DNA of 64,000 nucleotides, taken from NCBI GenBank assembly GCA_038503035.1, contig JAVSML010000047.1:262972-326971 (forward strand). The letters run 5' to 3'. The DNA comes from Crocodylus rhombifer. Taxonomy: Eukaryota; Chordata; Crocodylia; Crocodylidae. The position numbers and the translations under genes are program-made. The notes below the pieces were generated by a model. It was not told the DNA's origin. It saw only the letters and a list, made by a program, of their open reading frames with translations, and made no database searches. Positions 24,250 through 36,242 of this stretch are shown here, piece after piece; the first letter of the stretch is position 1; every line of letters starts with the position of its first letter.

Positions 24250-24995
24250 TTTAGCTCTGTGTTATTTAATGGTTGTATCAATGACCTGGGAGAAAACATA
24301 AAATCATTATTGACAGTTTGTTGATGCAAAAAAGGTTGGTGGTATATCAAATAAAGACAACAGGTTGCTGATACAAAAGGATTAGTTGATGAGTTTAGTG
24401 AAAACAATATGCCATCCATTTAGGAACAGAGAATGTGGCCAATACTTATAGGATGAGCGTCTTATGTTGGAAAGCAGTGAATTTGTCTCTGTGTGTTTGG
24501 AGGTGGTGGGGAAACCTTGGGTGTTATAGTTGATGATCAGCTGAAAGCATGATTCCTTATGTGATGCCATGGCCAAAAGGGCTAATATGATCTTTATTAT
24601 ATGAACAGGAGCACACTGAGTCAAAGAAAAGAAGTTGTGTAACCCATTTGACTCCGGGGCAATCAGCACTACTGAGATATTATATTCAATTCTTCTTTCA
24701 ACACTTCAAAAAAGATGTTGAAAAATTGTAGAGGGTTCAGAAAAGAGCCTTAAGAATGATTATAAGATTGGAAACCATGCCTGAAAGGCTCAGTATAGAC
24801 TGTGCTTTAATTTATCAAAGCTTAAGTTAAGGACTGATTTGATTAAGGCCTATAAGTACCAACAGAGGGAGGAGAAATTTGATAATAGAAGGCTCTTCAA
24901 TCAAGCAGACAAAAATATACCAAAGTCAAAAGGCTTGGAGGCTGAAGCTAGATACATTCACTTGAAATAAAACACAATATTTTAACCATTAAAAC
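24250..24995 (+). mobile_element. Ancient CR1/L3-clade LINE fragment
   Basis: Plus-strand pieces in shifting frames read INDLGENIK-like sequence at about 24270 (start of the RT palm region), VIVDDQLK-like at about 24525, and RVQKRALRMIIRLETMPERL at about 24735-24795. The CR1/L3 C-terminal block LRPISTNRGRRNLIIEG follows at about 24845-24895. The order is collinear with CR1-group pol. Frameshifts and stops are dense, so this is much older than the other CR1 copies here. Confidence 0.7.
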
Positions 24996-25106
24996 AACTG
25001 ATGAAGTATTGTTTTGGATTCTGCATCACGGCAAATTTTAAAATGAGGAACAGATTTTTTTCCCTGTATGTGCCCTAGTTCAAACAGGAATTGCCATATT
25101 TACTTG

Positions 25107-25591
25107 AATCACAGATTCACAGAACTTTAAGGCTAGAAGGGACCTCAAGATCATTGGATCCAGCCCCCCTGCTCTAGGCAGAAAGGACTGCTGGGGTCAG
25201 ATAACCCCAGCAAGGTGTGCATACAGTCTCCTTTTGAAGATCTCTAGGGTAGGTGCCTGCACCACCCCCACCGGGAGTCTATTCCAGAGTCTGGTCACAC
25301 AAACCATAAGGAAGTTTTCCCTTATATCCAGTTTGAAACCTCTTTCTATGAGTTTATGACCATTGCTCCTGTTTTTTCCCTGGGGCGCTTGGGTGAATAG
25401 TTATTTGCCTAGGCCCAGATACTCTCTCCAGATATATTTGTAAGCTGCCACCGAATCTCTCCCAAGTCTTCTCTTTTCTAGGCTGAACAGTACCATATCT
25501 GTCAGCCTTTCCTCGTATGGCTTGCTCTTCAGGCCTCTAATCATATGAGTAGCTCTTCTCTGGGCTCCCTCAAGCTTCTCCACATCCTTGA
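25107..25591 (-). mobile_element. CR1 LINE 3' end, antisense
   Basis: The minus strand at 25583-25401 reads MEKLEGAQRRATHMIRGLKS and [20 protein letters not shown], the conserved CR1 ORF2 block shared with the copies at 53.2 and 57.2 kb. The 3' end near 25107 shows the antisense CR1 tail (atcacagattcacagaac). The element is 5'-truncated at about 25591, where a different GC-rich sequence begins. Confidence 0.9.
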
Positions 25592-26390
25592 ATGTGGCAG
25601 GGCACTGTGTGTGCCTGCCACTTTAAGGCCCTGGAGCTGGCAGCTGCCAAGTGCTTAATGAGGGCAGCCATTTTAGGTTTATGGCTGCCCATATAAACAA
25701 GGCAGTTTGGCTGCCAGAGGCCAGGCAACAACACTGCCAGATCAGAGGGTTGCTGAGTTTCATCTGGAGGTAAGAGAGGTGCTGTAGGGGATGGTAGGAG
25801 GCTCCTGGTCCTGGGTATGACTTAAAAGTGCACCCTGCTGGGAGTGGGTGGCCTGGTGGGGCTCCCAGTGGCACGGGAGCTCCCAGGAAATGCCAGGCCA
25901 GTTACCACACTGGTGAAAGGTGGGTTGGAGTGCCTTCGGGTGGGTCATGTTCCACTGGGGGTAGTTGTGGGAGTGCAAGCCCTGAGGAGGAGGAGAGTAG
26001 GCAGCTAAGGCCAGGTATGCCTGAGCCCTGCAGGGGTTTGAGACCTGGAGAGGGAGAGTTGGAGGCCAGGTGGGGCTGAGGCCACCCAAGAGAAGCCCTA
26101 AGACCCCCAAATAGAGGGGGTATTTATGATCAACAAGAAGCCCCAGTGTGAGGGGGATGTGATGAGATGTGGAGCCCAGTGAGGGAAGAATGGGGACTTA
26201 GCCAAAGAGCAAGAGGGCTGAGTCCTGACCCCAGTAAGTCCTCCACTGCAGGGAGGCTGAGTGTGGGTCAAATGTAACACCCAAGCCCCAGTGTGAGGTG
26301 GAACCCAGCGAGGGAAGAACGGGGGCTCAGCCAGAGATTGAGGTAGCTGAGTTCTGGCCTGAGTGAGTCCTTTACATGTGAGGTAAATCT
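25592..26390 (+). mobile_element. LTR-like block of unknown family
   Basis: It begins tgtggcagggcactg, directly at the CR1 truncation point. It has a catataaac TATA-like box at about 25690 and a ctggaggtaagag splice-donor-like sequence at about 25765, the order expected for an LTR followed by a leader. A tandem duplication occupies its 3' half. No target duplication, primer-binding site or coding region was found, so the class is a guess. Confidence 0.3.
26135..26380. repeat. Tandem duplication, about 145-bp period
   Basis: The blocks ccccagtgtgagg and cccagygagggaagaayggg, with the following ctcagcca-type sequence, occur at 26141 and again at 26286. The two copies have diverged at several positions and by small indels. 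Confidence 0.75.
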
Positions 26391-29300
26391 TACCACATGA
26401 TTTTCAGAATAAATACTAATATATACCACACATGAACTGCTTCCAAACCTGCCCACTTGTTTGAGCTTGCCCTATGTAAAAGCAAAATTTTGGCTCTTGA
26501 TTAGCTCAAAAACTTCGTCAGTGACAAAATTTAATAAACAATAAAAGTACAGCAATAAAATTATTGTGACTTACATTTTCCAAATGTGTCCCATTTAGAA
26601 GGTTAATATACAATAGATAAAGACCCTGAGGGCATATTGTCTTCTCTCAGGACACTATCAAATGCCAGACCAGACAGTACATGAGCTGGAGGTCAAGAAT
26701 TCATCATCCTTTCTTTAAATAATCAAAATAGAAATCAAAGAACAATAAAAAAGAAAATCAACAGCTATCATGGCAGCATGATTAAAGTAACGCAGAGGTA
26801 TTACTATAAAGACTTCTAGATTTTAAAGGGAATTCTGAATGCTTTTTGGGGTTGAAAACTCTGAGCTGCTTTCTTTTAATGTAACGAACTTTGTAGTAAT
26901 TTTCCTTTTGGCAGTCTGATAACATAGGTAGATGGAGGAGTGCAAGAACCTCCATCAGTTTTGCCAGCACCACTTACATCTTGTTAGGAGCTGAAGATTC
27001 TATTTTAATTGATAATCCCCTTTTTATATTTATTTGGAAACTCATGAACTATTTAAATTTAATCCATGGGGAAATATACCAACTTCAATGATTCCTGTAG
27101 CTTGCATTCCGCAGTTAATTACATTCTTCCTACGGGAATATGAAATTATTACCTGGTTTAATATGTTGCTTCTTAATTTAAAGAGAGGCTTGCACTTGTA
27201 ACTTTTACTGCAAAGATTGAGATTTTTCATTTACCAAATTAAAAAAAAAAAAAAGAGCTCTTCCTTGTCGCTATACTATTAAGATAACTAAAATGTATTT
27301 TAGGTATTTTGGGCTCAAACGTACTGTCTGATACAAAAGAAAAATCAAATATATATATATTTTAATGAGATAGTGACTTGAAATAAATAGATTAATTTAA
27401 TTTAATCTGCTTGTAGACTTATAACAGTGCCTGTACATGTATGTTAAACTCATTCATTCCATGTACAAGGAGTCCACTTTCTGTATAATCTAATCTGTGT
27501 GAATATGTATACTGATTCTGTTAAATTGGTAGTATTTGTGTCTAAGGCTGTATTAAAGGCAGAGGCCTAGCAATTCTGGCCACCAATCCAGTCTTATAAT
27601 AAGGTAATTACTGTATATTTTCCTCCTTTCACTAGGTTTTGATTCTATTCAAGAGAAAATAACATATTCTTCTTTCCTTCTGCAGAGCTACAGACCAAGC
27701 TGAGAGTAACAGAATGTTCTATTAGCTGAGCTAATGGAGCAGCTATTTCTGCTAAACTTATATAACTCTTTGGAAAGCTGTGTGGTGCTTGTTCAATTTC
27801 AGTCTACTTCCTAGTCATTTTAACAACTAATGTAAGTTCCCTTCCTCCTTTTAAGGATGTTTTCCTGTGTTGCAGTCTTGAAGCCTCACTTGCTATTAAT
27901 TGCTGTGATTGCAAAAATGTAGATGCTAAAGCTTGGTGAATACTGAAAAGAAATGAGCAAATACTGATTTGACTAAGGAAACAAATTTATTTTGAATACA
28001 TTAACACCCTTCTCATTAGAAAACCATGTTATCAGTAGAAAGGCTTGGAAGGCCATGAATTTTAAGCAAATGTTAAACATTCCTGGAAAACATGTTTCAA
28101 AATCAGAATCACAAGTATTCCTAGGGGGGGAAAAACAGCTCATAAGAAAACTAACGGAGTCATTCAAGTTTATTTATTAGCCTATAGATTGGAGAGCTCA
28201 TGAGTTTTCAGCAAAGATGAATCCTTCCCAGATTGCGCTCTTACGGCTGGCAGGATTATGTTACTGCATAGGAAAAGTAGGACATATCTGAAAAGTCAAG
28301 ATCTGGTACAATGAGATGGCACAGCTGGCATCTATGGTGACAGTTATAGTTATCAGGCTTAACTGCTATGAAAAGTCTATTTTCACTTGGTAATAATTTT
28401 AGATTATGTTGGTAATGAAGAAATTAGTCCTTGTACACTTTTCTTCTTCTATCGCTCCCTCTCCCCTCCTGTTTTTTTTTTTTTGTTTTTACCTTTCCCC
28501 CCCTTTTCTTTTCTTTTTTACTTATTGTAATGGATATACCTAGTTGACTTTTATATATCATTTTGTATTCCACTAAAAAGGCAAGGAAAAAAGGGCTAGT
28601 GCCAACCCTCCCAGTGCCAATTTATGCCCTGTAAGCCATATCCATAGGGACATCTGTGTGTCATTGGACGAGATGCACACCAGTTGCCCTTTGGAGAAAT
28701 CAAGGATTTAAATGCCAAAATAAATGCACTATGCCACAACTTAAAATATACTGAATTGTTTTCACACTCCTGTCTTTCTCTTCCTTGAGTTTGCAGAAAC
28801 CCTGCAGGGTTTAAATTATTTGCCAACCTTTCTGAAAACTAGTTCTGAAACCATCACTGCTGCTTTGTGTCGAAGTTCTCTCAAGTCTACAGATACCTCT
28901 CTCAAAAGATTTCTCACTTTCAGCCCGAAGTATCCCTGAACATAAAAATAAGAGAATGTGCTAATTGGCATTGGAAGAGAAGTTATAGGACATCAAAAGA
29001 AGAAGGAAATAACTATCTTTGTTAAAATAATTTGTAAAGCTTTAAATCTGTAGTTAAGGAGAGAGGAAAAGAGATGTGGGTATAATTTTGGTGGATAAAC
29101 TTCATTTTTGTACATATATTTTTGGGCCAGAGAGAGGCAGAAGGTTTGAATAACTTCAAAAGAAGCTTTTCAATTGTAACATCTACTTTTTGCAACTATT
29201 TGCCCCCAATTATTCTTGCATAATTAGTGAACAGGAGTAAAATGTGCTACCCATCAAGACTAATAAAGGATAAATTAGTGTTCCTTATTCATGTTTTATG

Positions 29301-29712
29301 CCTAGATGACAAATTCATGAAATAATAGAAAATAAGATTATTTAATATTAGATGGAAGCTGTTTTGTGTTGTTTTTATCTTGCATTTCTTTTTAGATTGA
29401 TTTGTAAATCATATTCTAAACAAGTAATTTAAAAAGATCAAATGATAACATATGCTAATGTTCTCTGCAGCTTGAAATAGTTTTTGAAACATTTCTTAGA
29501 GGGATGAAAAATGTAAGATGTTGACACAAGCTCCAACAGAAATTTAGGCAGGAAGAATTATATTCCTTTCGCAAATAATAAGTTCAGTTTAATTTTACTT
29601 ATGTTATCTGAACCCACTCTTTGTCTCTAAAGGTTTTGTATCTTGTTATCTAACAACTTTAAGTATTCATTCTGAAAATCATGTATAGGGACCTCAGACA
29701 GATAATCTTGCT
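26391..29712. other. Unassigned AT-rich DNA
   Basis: No recognised LINE, SINE, LTR or gene in over 3 kb, which is unusual for this repeat-dense window. It contains an A run at 27240-27254, a short (AT)n at about 27350-27360, and a T run at about 28475-28484. Candidate conserved noncoding DNA, but this cannot be judged from one sequence. Confidence 0.45.
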
Positions 29713-29716
29713 CTAT

Positions 29717-30153
29717 GGGCGTATCCCCATGGGTGCATGTGTGTGGTTTGTGGCTTGTCAAAGCCATTTAAGGTGTTGCAAACCACATATGGCACATACA
29801 CCTGTGCATTGCGCTGCTAATTTGTAGCACAGTGGTTTTCTTGACACTGGGAGATCCCAGTGTCTAAATAAATGAATGAATGAATGAAAAGCTATAAAAA
29901 TCACATAGCACACGTGGCAGCAGTATGCATCACCAGAAACTGGAGCTTGGCCAGCTAGAGCTATGGTCTGCTGGGGCCAGTAGAGGTGCTGGTTCCAGCC
30001 TCTCCTACCATACCTGGGTCCCTTTTCTGCATGCCAGAGTATATATGCAGGCATATGCCAGGGGACATATAGCAATGGCACAAATATATGCTGCTGTTTT
30101 TTGACTTGAGGGACCGGGCACCTCTGTATGTGTACGCTTGTGGAGATGCATCC
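29717..30153. mobile_element. MITE-like element with terminal inverted repeats
   Basis: The left end GGGCGTATCCCCATGGGTG and the reverse complement of the right end (GGATGCATCTCCACAAGCG) are imperfect inverted repeats, differing mainly by transitions. TAT flanks both ends (29714-29716 and 30154-30156). A (GAAT)n-like run lies inside at about 29870-29888. Non-coding. Confidence 0.55.
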
Positions 30154-30995
30154 TATGTGTATATACTAACATACAAAATGCAGTTAACTGTTATTTAACA
30201 GTATTTGATTTAACATGCAGATGCAAACAAAATTAGTTTAATATCTTTGAGTTGATGCATATTGAGATCAGATTTGAAGTCCAGTTATTTTGTTGATCTC
30301 TACTTGCATTCAGTGACAAGTATAAATAAGCTTCATGTAGGGCAGCCCGCAACGTGCATGTGACCTGCTTGGGGTTAACATGTGGCTCCTGGGCTCCCAC
30401 CTGGCTGCTGTCCATTGCTTTGGCTGCAGCAGCAGTCGCTGTCTTGGGCTTCCCCATTTATTCCCTTGGCTTCTGGCTGACCAAGCCCTAGGGGCATGGC
30501 AGAATGGTTCAGTACAGTTTCTGGTGCCATAGGGGAGCCTGCAGACAGCTACATGTGAGACCGTGTGCCCCACTGTGCAGGATGGTGGTTTAGGGTGCCT
30601 GCCTGGTCATGTGCATGATGCAGTGAGATTGGGGAGCACCTGTCCATCTGCACACAGTACAGAGAGTTGGGGAAATGCCCTCCTGTGCATGGTTCAGAGG
30701 AGTTGTGGGGGCATTGGCTTATTCATGCACACAATGCAGCAAAGTAGCAGATGTGGTATGCAGCCTGAGGGGTAGGAGGTGGGGCGTGGGCCCTGCTGGT
30801 GCCCCCATATATGATACTTCCCAGTCACTGAGAAACTGGACAGCCTTGATATAGGGGTTTGGATACATGGCTGAACAGCATGGATCACATTTGCAGAAAG
30901 CCTTCAGTATGGCTGTTGATTGCATGAAGAATGAAAATGTCTTTTGTATACATTTACTTCCTAACCATGACTGGGTCTGCATTTTTTTTTAAGCA
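30154..30995. other. Unassigned DNA, GC-richer centre
   Basis: A GC-rich block at about 30345-30850 is composed unlike its flanks and contains short frames without family resemblance. It may be a non-autonomous DNA transposon, but matching ends were not found. Confidence 0.35.
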
Positions 30996-30999
30996 CTTA

Positions 31000-31210
31000 A
31001 ACAGATGAATAGTTGGGGAGTCTCTGCCCTGAAGAGCTGACAATTACAATAGATGAGGCAGACAAAGAAGGAATGTTTTTGTTTGTTTGTTTGTTTGTTT
31101 GTTTTTTAAATCCCATTTTGCAAATGGAAATCTGATGCATGAAGAAATTAAGTGATATAGTCAGGCTCACAAAGAACCCACATCTTCTGAGTGTCAACCC
31201 TGAACCTTAA
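31000..31210 (-). mobile_element. Degenerate MIR-like SINE with (TTTG)n insertion
   Basis: Antisense MIR-type sequence: ccctgaagagctgacaatta at about 31028, then cccattttgcaaatgg (degenerate core) at about 31112. A (GTTT)n run at 31077-31107 separates the two parts. Confidence 0.55.
31077..31107. repeat. (GTTT)n microsatellite
   Basis: About six GTTT units followed by a short T run, inside the MIR-like copy. Confidence 0.95.
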
Positions 31211-31440
31211 ATATCAGATAACACAAACAGTTATCTTGGCAGCTGCATGGCATGTACAGGATCTCCAGGCATGCTTCTCTTCCAGTAAAAACAGCTTCTC
31301 TACTTAATGCATGCACCCTGATTTTGAGGGTCTGATTTTTTTCAGAGGAAAAAGTGTGTGTTGTATGCAAGAAAATATGGTAATTTAAATCATGGCTTCA
31401 GGATGATTGGGCCTTATACATGCACAATGAAGAGTGTAGA

Positions 31441-33416
31441 TGTTGCCCTGTGGGGTCAGGCCAACTCTCAGGATCTCAATATTGTGCTGTTAGACAGGAG
31501 GGCGTGGTATACACTCAAAAAATCACTTGGGTGCATATACACAGACTCTAGGTGCATGCACCTCCAACAGGCTTGCGCACACACACACACACACTACCAA
31601 TTCAGGCACATACATGTCCAAAATTACCAGCCTAAGCAAATACACACCTATCACCAATTCAAGCACCTACACACACTATACAGACAAAAAGAAATTAGAC
31701 CAGCATCAATTACCAATACCTGCACACCCAATACACATGCATGGATCACTAATTCGTATATCATGCACATTGTCACATACATGTGTAACAGTTCACATAC
31801 ATATCACATACCCACACACATGCACAGGTGAGTTCCTAACTTGGGTGTTGTGGTGTGTATGTATGTGCTTGGTGTACCTGGCAGAAGGTTAAGGTAAGAG
31901 AAAGTGAAAGTGTAGGGGGTGAAAATCACCGAGACTGGGATTAGAACTGGTGGACTAGAAAGATAGCTGAGCTGAGGCTTGGGGTTACTTTAGGTTACTG
32001 CTGGTGGAGACTGAGTTGAAATTTTCTGGTGCCAGGATTAGAACTGGCAGACTGGAGGGGAGTTGGGATAACTTAAGGTTAATTGAAAGCAGAAAGCCAG
32101 GAGAGTAACAGAGCAATGCCGGGGAGAAGGCTGGAGCTGGAGCAAGGAGGCTACAGGGATATGTGGGGTGAGGAAAATTGGGAGCGGGCCTGTGGGGGGA
32201 GGCTGGAGAACACAGAGAGGGAGAGAGAGATTGGGGAGAGGTGGCAGGAGGCAAAAAGGGGTGAGAGCGGGGCTGAGAGCATGCAGAAAGCAACAGGGCT
32301 GAGAGCTTAGAGGGGGAGAGAGAGAGACAGAGACTGGAATTTAAGATAGGGAAGGGACTGGGGCTCAGTAAAATGCAGCCCAACTTGGGGTTACAAATGA
32401 TAGTAGTTTTATTGAACAGGGGAGATGACATGATATTTTATTGCTACTTTTGCACACATACATGCAGACACACACAAAGGCAATATCAGCAGGGGCTAAA
32501 GGGGCTTGGTGCAGGGGCTGAAATCCAAGAGGAGAGAGAGAGAGAGTCCAAATGGGAGGAGAAAATATGCAGGTGATATCTACCTATCCCAAGCTGAAAG
32601 TGGGTCCTCGATGGCCAGCCGGGGTCCCCTTCAGCTAGGTGTTGTCCAGAGGGGGTTGCTGACAGGGCCTCTGGGGTGGATAGGCAGTGTGACATGAAGC
32701 TGGTCTGGTCCAGATGGAAATGGCATTCCCAAGGAGTCAGTCTTCACTACCTCTTTTTATGGGATATGATCTCTTATGGGAGGGCCTGTCCAGGCAAGGT
32801 CAGTCCTGTTCCAGCTGTTCATACTGAGCATGTGCAGCCTTGGCACAATTGTGGGTTGCCTCATCTTTTGTTTCTTGAATGCTGAGGGTGGTTCCAATGG
32901 CTGGGTCATTGGTCCAGCTATTGGTGTTGATGGTTTCTTCATTCAGAAGGAGCTATTTTTAGACCTCCTGCCATTGTCTATCAAGCACCCTCATTCATCC
33001 CCATTCATTCAGGAACCAAGTTACATAGGAGGGGTAGTATGAGTCATAGGTTACACACCTGGGCATGGGGATAAGATGGAAACTTGACAAGACTTAGGCT
33101 AACTTACATATATAGGCCTAAAACAGTAATTTACAATATTGAAGCAGTAAAAAAAGAGGAAAAAATCAATACAAACATAATTATTATCACTTATAAAACA
33201 GTGGATATCTATATCAAAATAGCAGGGCACTTATTTGCAGAGGGGAGAGAAATAAAACTTACTACCTAAAAGAAAATGTTAAACCTTATCCTACATCTTA
33301 GCTTACTAATACTTATCAATAGGGAATAGAGAGGGAGAGACAAAGTCAGAAATGGTTGGGGAAGGGGAGGGAATGCATTTTAAAGGAAAAAAAGAAAAAC
33401 TGGGGGTTTTACTACA
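31441..33416 (-). mobile_element. LTR-A family, copy 2: complete solo LTR with 4-bp TSD
   Basis: On the minus strand the element runs from TGTAGTAAAACCCCC (33416) to ...CAACA (31441), so it is bounded by TG...CA. Perfect TAGA tetramers flank it (31437-31440 and 33417-33420). A 4-bp duplication suggests a class I (gamma-like) endogenous retrovirus integrase. At 1,976 bp it aligns end to end with copy 3 at 36.2-38.0 kb. It contains a TATA-like box (about 32752-32765, antisense), a short TG run near 32470 and AATAAAA at about 32408. The 31.5-31.85 kb part is a CA-rich expansion. No internal viral genes are present. Confidence 0.85.
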
Positions 33417-33663
33417 TAGATTCAAAACTGATTATATAAAATGTTGGTGCAAGGTAAAATCAGATAACCTAGTTCTATCAACCTCGACTTTTACATGTAT
33501 TAGCTTTATTTCTTCATTTTCATCATTATGCTTTTACACTGTTGTGTATTATTTTTCTTTTATTGTATGCTGTGTTGCACAGTCCCTTCCTAGGCTCTTG
33601 CAAACACATGTCAACTGATTTTTTTCCTCTGTGACTACTGTGGCAGGACATTAAGCAGTGTCC

Positions 33664-33676
33664 GGGGGGGGGGGGG
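33664..33676. repeat. Poly-G run, 13 bases
   Basis: Uninterrupted G run, followed after one C by GG; it may be length-variable or an assembly weak spot. Confidence 0.9.
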
Positions 33677-33899
33677 CGGTTGTGTGTGTTTAGTTGTTAT
33701 AGGGTGTTCCAAATGTTTCTGGTTTTGTGCCTTACAGCTTTGTGTATTAGTGACTTTTATCGATCTTTGGGTAAATGGCTGTCTGTGGATGAAGGGAACT
33801 GAATTTGATGGCTTCTTCCAGTCCTATACTACTATTCTATGTATATGGAGATTCCTAGTATTGGTTTTCTTTAATCAGTCCATATTATTTCACTCAATT

Positions 33900-34748
33900 T
33901 TGGCAAGTATATATTTATTTATTAGGTATATATGCCACTCTTTCCAATAAAGGCTTAGGGTGGTTTACTGAAAGAGAGCAAAATAGCTTATAAAATGAGA
34001 AAACACAAGAGAACAAAATAACTTATAAAAACAAGTAGAGTATTAACATACAATATAACTCCTCTTCCCCCCATCCCAACAATATCCTAGCTTACCCTAA
34101 CTTGCTAAGCACCTACATAAATAAAAAGATCTTATAGTGCTTCTGGAAGATGTCCAGGGTCAGGCTGTGGTGGGCCTCAAGGAGAAGGGTGCTCCAGAGC
34201 TGAGGCACAACTGCTGAGAGTGACATTTTACAAGCTTTCACAAAGTGAACTTTGTGCACAGATGTTACTTGCAGGAAGGTGCTCTTGGCTGCTTACAGGG
34301 ATTGTGAATGGCCATAAAGGGGAAGGTAGTCCCTAGGACCTTAGATCAAAACCAGCACCTTGAACTGTGCCCCAAAAACTACTGGGAGCCAGTGCAGACT
34401 CTGGAGCACTGCTCTAGAGGATTCATCCCCATCACAAGGCAGGCCACTACGTTCTGTGCCAGCTTCAACTTCAAGACCGTCTTCAAGGCTGGTCCCACAT
34501 AGAGCACATTGGAGTAATTTAGTTTCAGGATTATGAAGGCATGGATGACAGTGGCCATATGTGTATCTGAAAGAAAGAGTCATAGCCTTCTCACTGGATG
34601 GAGTTTGTGATGGGCACCTCTACCCATCGCCGCTACTTGACAATCTAGGTGCAGCAGATGCATGCAAAACTGCAAACCTGAGTTACAAGGAGAGCCTGAA
34701 CACCATCAGTGAACCATACCAGTCCTTCAGAAGTCTAGTGGTCTGACC
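33900..34748 (-). mobile_element. L2 LINE, 3' segment (part 1 of interrupted copy)
   Basis: Minus-strand translation gives LNYSNVLYVGPAL at about 34525-34485, LQSLHWLPVVFGAQFKVLVL at about 34404-34345, and FSAVVPQLWSTLL-like sequence at about 34230-34190. These are the ordered C-terminal L2 pol blocks. The 3' end near 33900-33960 has the L2-type tail (caccctaagcctttattgg in antisense) and an A/T-rich terminal repeat. It continues upstream beyond the LTR at 34751-35060. Confidence 0.8.
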
Positions 34749-34750
34749 AC

Positions 34751-35060
34751 TGATATAGAAATTCAGACAGGATCAGTGTTTGGCTATCAGAAGCGCTTTA
34801 TTTTGCTAGGCCATGGGAGAAAAAGCAAGGGGCAGCTAATTCTCAATGAGAGCAAGGCACAAACCCCTTTATATACTAGTAAGCCACGTATAGGTCAACC
34901 TGCCCCGTAACATACTCTCGGCAGTCTGACAGCGACTCATCCTGTCGTTTGCTGAACCAAGCACAGTTTCCTCAAGCTGTCTCCTGAAAGGCTTATTCTG
35001 AAGGCTGCCTTGTTGTTTCCACTTGGCCTTCACCCACATCCCCCATTCTGTCCCGACACA
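34751..35060 (-). mobile_element. Short LTR inserted in L2, antisense
   Basis: On the minus strand a 310-bp block starts TGTGTCGGGACAG and ends CTATATCA. It contains tatataaagg (about 34866-34875) and AATAAAGCG (about 34796-34803), with about 50 bases after the signal. That is a compact U3-R-U5 layout. L2 coding sequence lies on both sides, so this is an insertion. A clean target duplication is not visible. An endogenous retrovirus LTR is likely, possibly beta-type from its small size; the family is unknown. Confidence 0.65.
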
Positions 35061-36242
35061 CATACACTTCTCCCAGTACTTTTCCATTCCTCATCACCAC
35101 CACCATCACTATTGTCTTGTCGGGATTTAGCTTCAATTGGTTCACCCACATACAGTCTCCAACTGCCCCTTGGCACTGAAAAGGGATAACAGAAAGGACT
35201 GGGTTAGATTAAATGTAGAAAGAGTATTGTCAGTATATTGATGGCCCGTCACTCCAAATCTTATGTTCTTGCTGAACAGACTTATACATGTTGAACAGGA
35301 GATGAGATGGACTCCTGGACCCTATAGGAAAAGTCCTAAGGGGATGTTGAGCCCTTGCCCGCAACTGCCATCTGGGACTTCCCTGCTAGCAAACAGCTGA
35401 AACAATTTAGAGGATTCCTGTGACTATCCACCAGCTCATGTAAATACTTTAGCAGCATTTCATGTTCATCTGTATCAAAGGCCACTGAAAGATCTAGATC
35501 AGCAGGGTGCACTTTCTCTTGTTCATCTCCAAGTGAAGATTGTTGACTAAGACCACAAATGCATTTTCAGTGCTATACCCAGGGCAAAAGCCAGACTGAC
35601 AAGAATCCAGGAAAAAAATCATCCAGATGTGCCTACATGATCTTCCTCAAAAGGCGGTGATAGTATGAAGAGAGAATTTCTTTGGTAGTGGTTGGACAAC
35701 CATAGCTTTAAGAATGTCTGGCACCCTGCCCCCTAGAAGGGAGCCATTGATAACTCCCACCAGCAGTGACCCTAGTTTCTCCTAGCTAGGTTTTACAAGC
35801 CAGGATGGGCACAGGTCCAGTTCACAGCTGATCACCCACATCTCTGCAAGCAAACTCTTTGTGTCAGTAGGCAACATCAACTGAAAGTGACCCATATAAA
35901 TCGGACAAGGCTGAGCTTTCCCAGTCACAGCCTGAATCTACAGCACAAGTGGTGGTCCCCAAGTGATGCCAGGTATGAGTGGTTTTGTCTGTGAAGTAAT
36001 TGGCAAACTTGTCATAGTGGATCCTAGAAGCCTTGGTTTCTGGGCAGAGACGGTCCAGATCAACTAGGTCATTCACCATCCATAAGAGTTCTGCAGAAGC
36101 AAAGGCAGTGGAGAGGAAAAACTTTGCTGCTGTCACTGCCATACTATAGTCCTTTTAAAAGGATCTGTGCTGTAATCAGTTGTCTTAAGCATGAGCCACC
36201 TGTGGTCTAACTGCCTGCCCTCCTACTTCAGCTGTCTTGCCT
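35061..36242 (-). mobile_element. L2 LINE, RT segment (part 2 of interrupted copy)
   Basis: Going 5' to 3' on the minus strand: a pre-RT linker at 36142-35864 (AKFFLSTAFASAELLWMVND, then KFANYFTDKTTHT). Next is an RT block LDLSVAFDTDEHEMLLKYL at about 35500-35440, the L2 'LDLSAAFD' motif with a catalytic Asp. Then a degraded catalytic box, GHQYTDNT at about 35248-35225, where the second Asp of the YADD-type motif has become Asn. Then WVNQLKLNPDKT at about 35145-35110. Frameshifts are few, but the copy is dead. Confidence 0.85.

Noticed and set aside
31358..31892. Two overlapping frames rich in His and Thr
   Set aside because: They are translations of a CA-rich expansion at the 3' end of LTR-A copy 2.
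32083..32310. Frame rich in Glu, Arg and Gly (purine-rich strand)
   Set aside because: This is LTR-A purine-rich sequence; the same block is present non-coding in copies 1 and 3.
34740..35066. Exact target duplication for the short LTR inside L2
   Set aside because: No tetramer to hexamer next to the inferred ends matches well; the insertion is supported by the split L2 only.
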